The notes under the pieces were generated by a model. The model made no database searches, was not told the origin of the DNA, and was given only the letters and a program-made list of their open reading frames with translations. The position numbers and the translations under genes are program-made. A DNA stretch of 6,211 bases from Desulfobacterales bacterium (GTDB taxonomy: Bacteria; Desulfobacterota; Desulfobacteria; Desulfobacterales; Desulfosalsimonadaceae). This document shows, in pieces, positions 5,954 through 6,211 of the stretch. The stretch covers positions 1 to 6,211 of the forward strand of contig JAGTVF010000092.1 in assembly GCA_018224315.1 (NCBI GenBank), read 5' to 3'. Every line of letters begins with the position of its first letter. The first letter of the stretch is position 1.

Positions 5954-5994
5954 GGCAGTTGATGCGTTGACAATTTGAAAACGACACCGGCACT

Positions 5995-6211
5995 TTACCG
6001 CTCTTGCGAACCCATGCCCTGCATGGCAGCCATGATCCGCTGCTGGGCCTCCTGCACAGCGGCCTCGTTCATATAGGGCATGGCTTTCATAAAGCTGCTG
6101 CTGACCTTTTGCATGACCTCGGCCTGCTCTTCGGCGGCCTGTTTGACCTCTTCGGGCATTTGCTCCGGATCCCGGAGTTCAGGGTATTTTTCATTGATTT
6201 CTTTGATGCGC
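5995..6211 (-). CDS. C-terminal fragment of an unrecognised Met-rich helical protein
   Basis: Only the last 71 codons and the stop (5997-5995) are in the window; the start lies beyond the right edge. The visible part reads EEVKQAAEEQAEVMQKV, then SFMKAMPYMNEAAVQEAQQ, and ends RIMAAMQGMGSQER. It is strongly amphipathic, probably all alpha-helical with coiled-coil character, and holds nine methionines. Codon use is ordinary for this genome, there are no internal stops, and it converges on the preceding gene with 41 bp between stops. I see no clear terminator in that gap. No family could be assigned from this piece. Confidence 0.65.
   Translation of the reverse strand, partial: RIKEINEKYPELRDPEQMPEEVKQAAEEQAEVMQKVSSSFMKAMPYMNEAAVQEAQQRIMAAMQGMGSQER

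Noticed and set aside
5954..5994. Possible terminator between the convergent genes near the right end
   Set aside because: Only a three-base stem (CGG/CCG) with a short T-run on the minus strand could be drawn; too weak to call.

Overview
This window looks like a chromosomal housekeeping stretch from a Gram-negative, probably anaerobic bacterium. The best guess is a Desulfobacterota (sulfate-reducer-like) genome. The reasons are the outer-membrane barrel protein, the DUF3786 protein carrying an N-terminal iron-sulfur (Fes) motif, the AMMECR1 and FmdB-type proteins, and fairly GC-rich coding DNA with AT-rich control regions. The taxon is an inference from gene families only. I see no phage, insertion sequence, CRISPR array, rRNA or tRNA.

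Layout. (1) 49-1005 (+): a secreted, probably outer-membrane beta-barrel protein of the phenol MetA-deg type. It converges on the next block at a bidirectional terminator (1012-1070). (2) 2929-1070 (-): two genes 66 bp apart, probably one transcript. The first is a DUF3786 protein with a four-cysteine Fes motif and the second is a nitronate monooxygenase/2-nitropropane dioxygenase-like flavoprotein. (3) 2930-3205: an AT-rich divergent intergenic region. It holds a perfect minus-strand -10 box and at least one terminator-like hairpin on the plus strand that has no obvious gene to terminate. (4) 3206-5953 (+): five co-directional genes with gaps of 71, 74, 37 and 28 bp. In order they are an FmdB-type zinc ribbon, an AMMECR1 protein, a putative 3D-domain lipoprotein, a PaaI-type hotdog thioesterase, and a single-pass membrane protein of unknown function. 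(5) 5995-6211 (-): the C-terminal end of an unrecognised Met-rich helical protein, cut by the window edge.

How the genes may work together. The plus-strand run is spaced like an operon, but its products (small zinc ribbon, AMMECR1, cell-wall-type 3D protein, thioesterase, membrane anchor) do not form a known pathway. The minus pair joins a flavin enzyme to a putative Fe-S protein, which hints at redox chemistry without naming a substrate. I do not see a clear new multi-gene system. The items most worth a second look are the orphan plus-strand hairpin upstream of the FmdB gene, the AMMECR1 gene without its usual Memo and radical-SAM partners, the enlarged 3D domain, and the unknown membrane-anchored protein.
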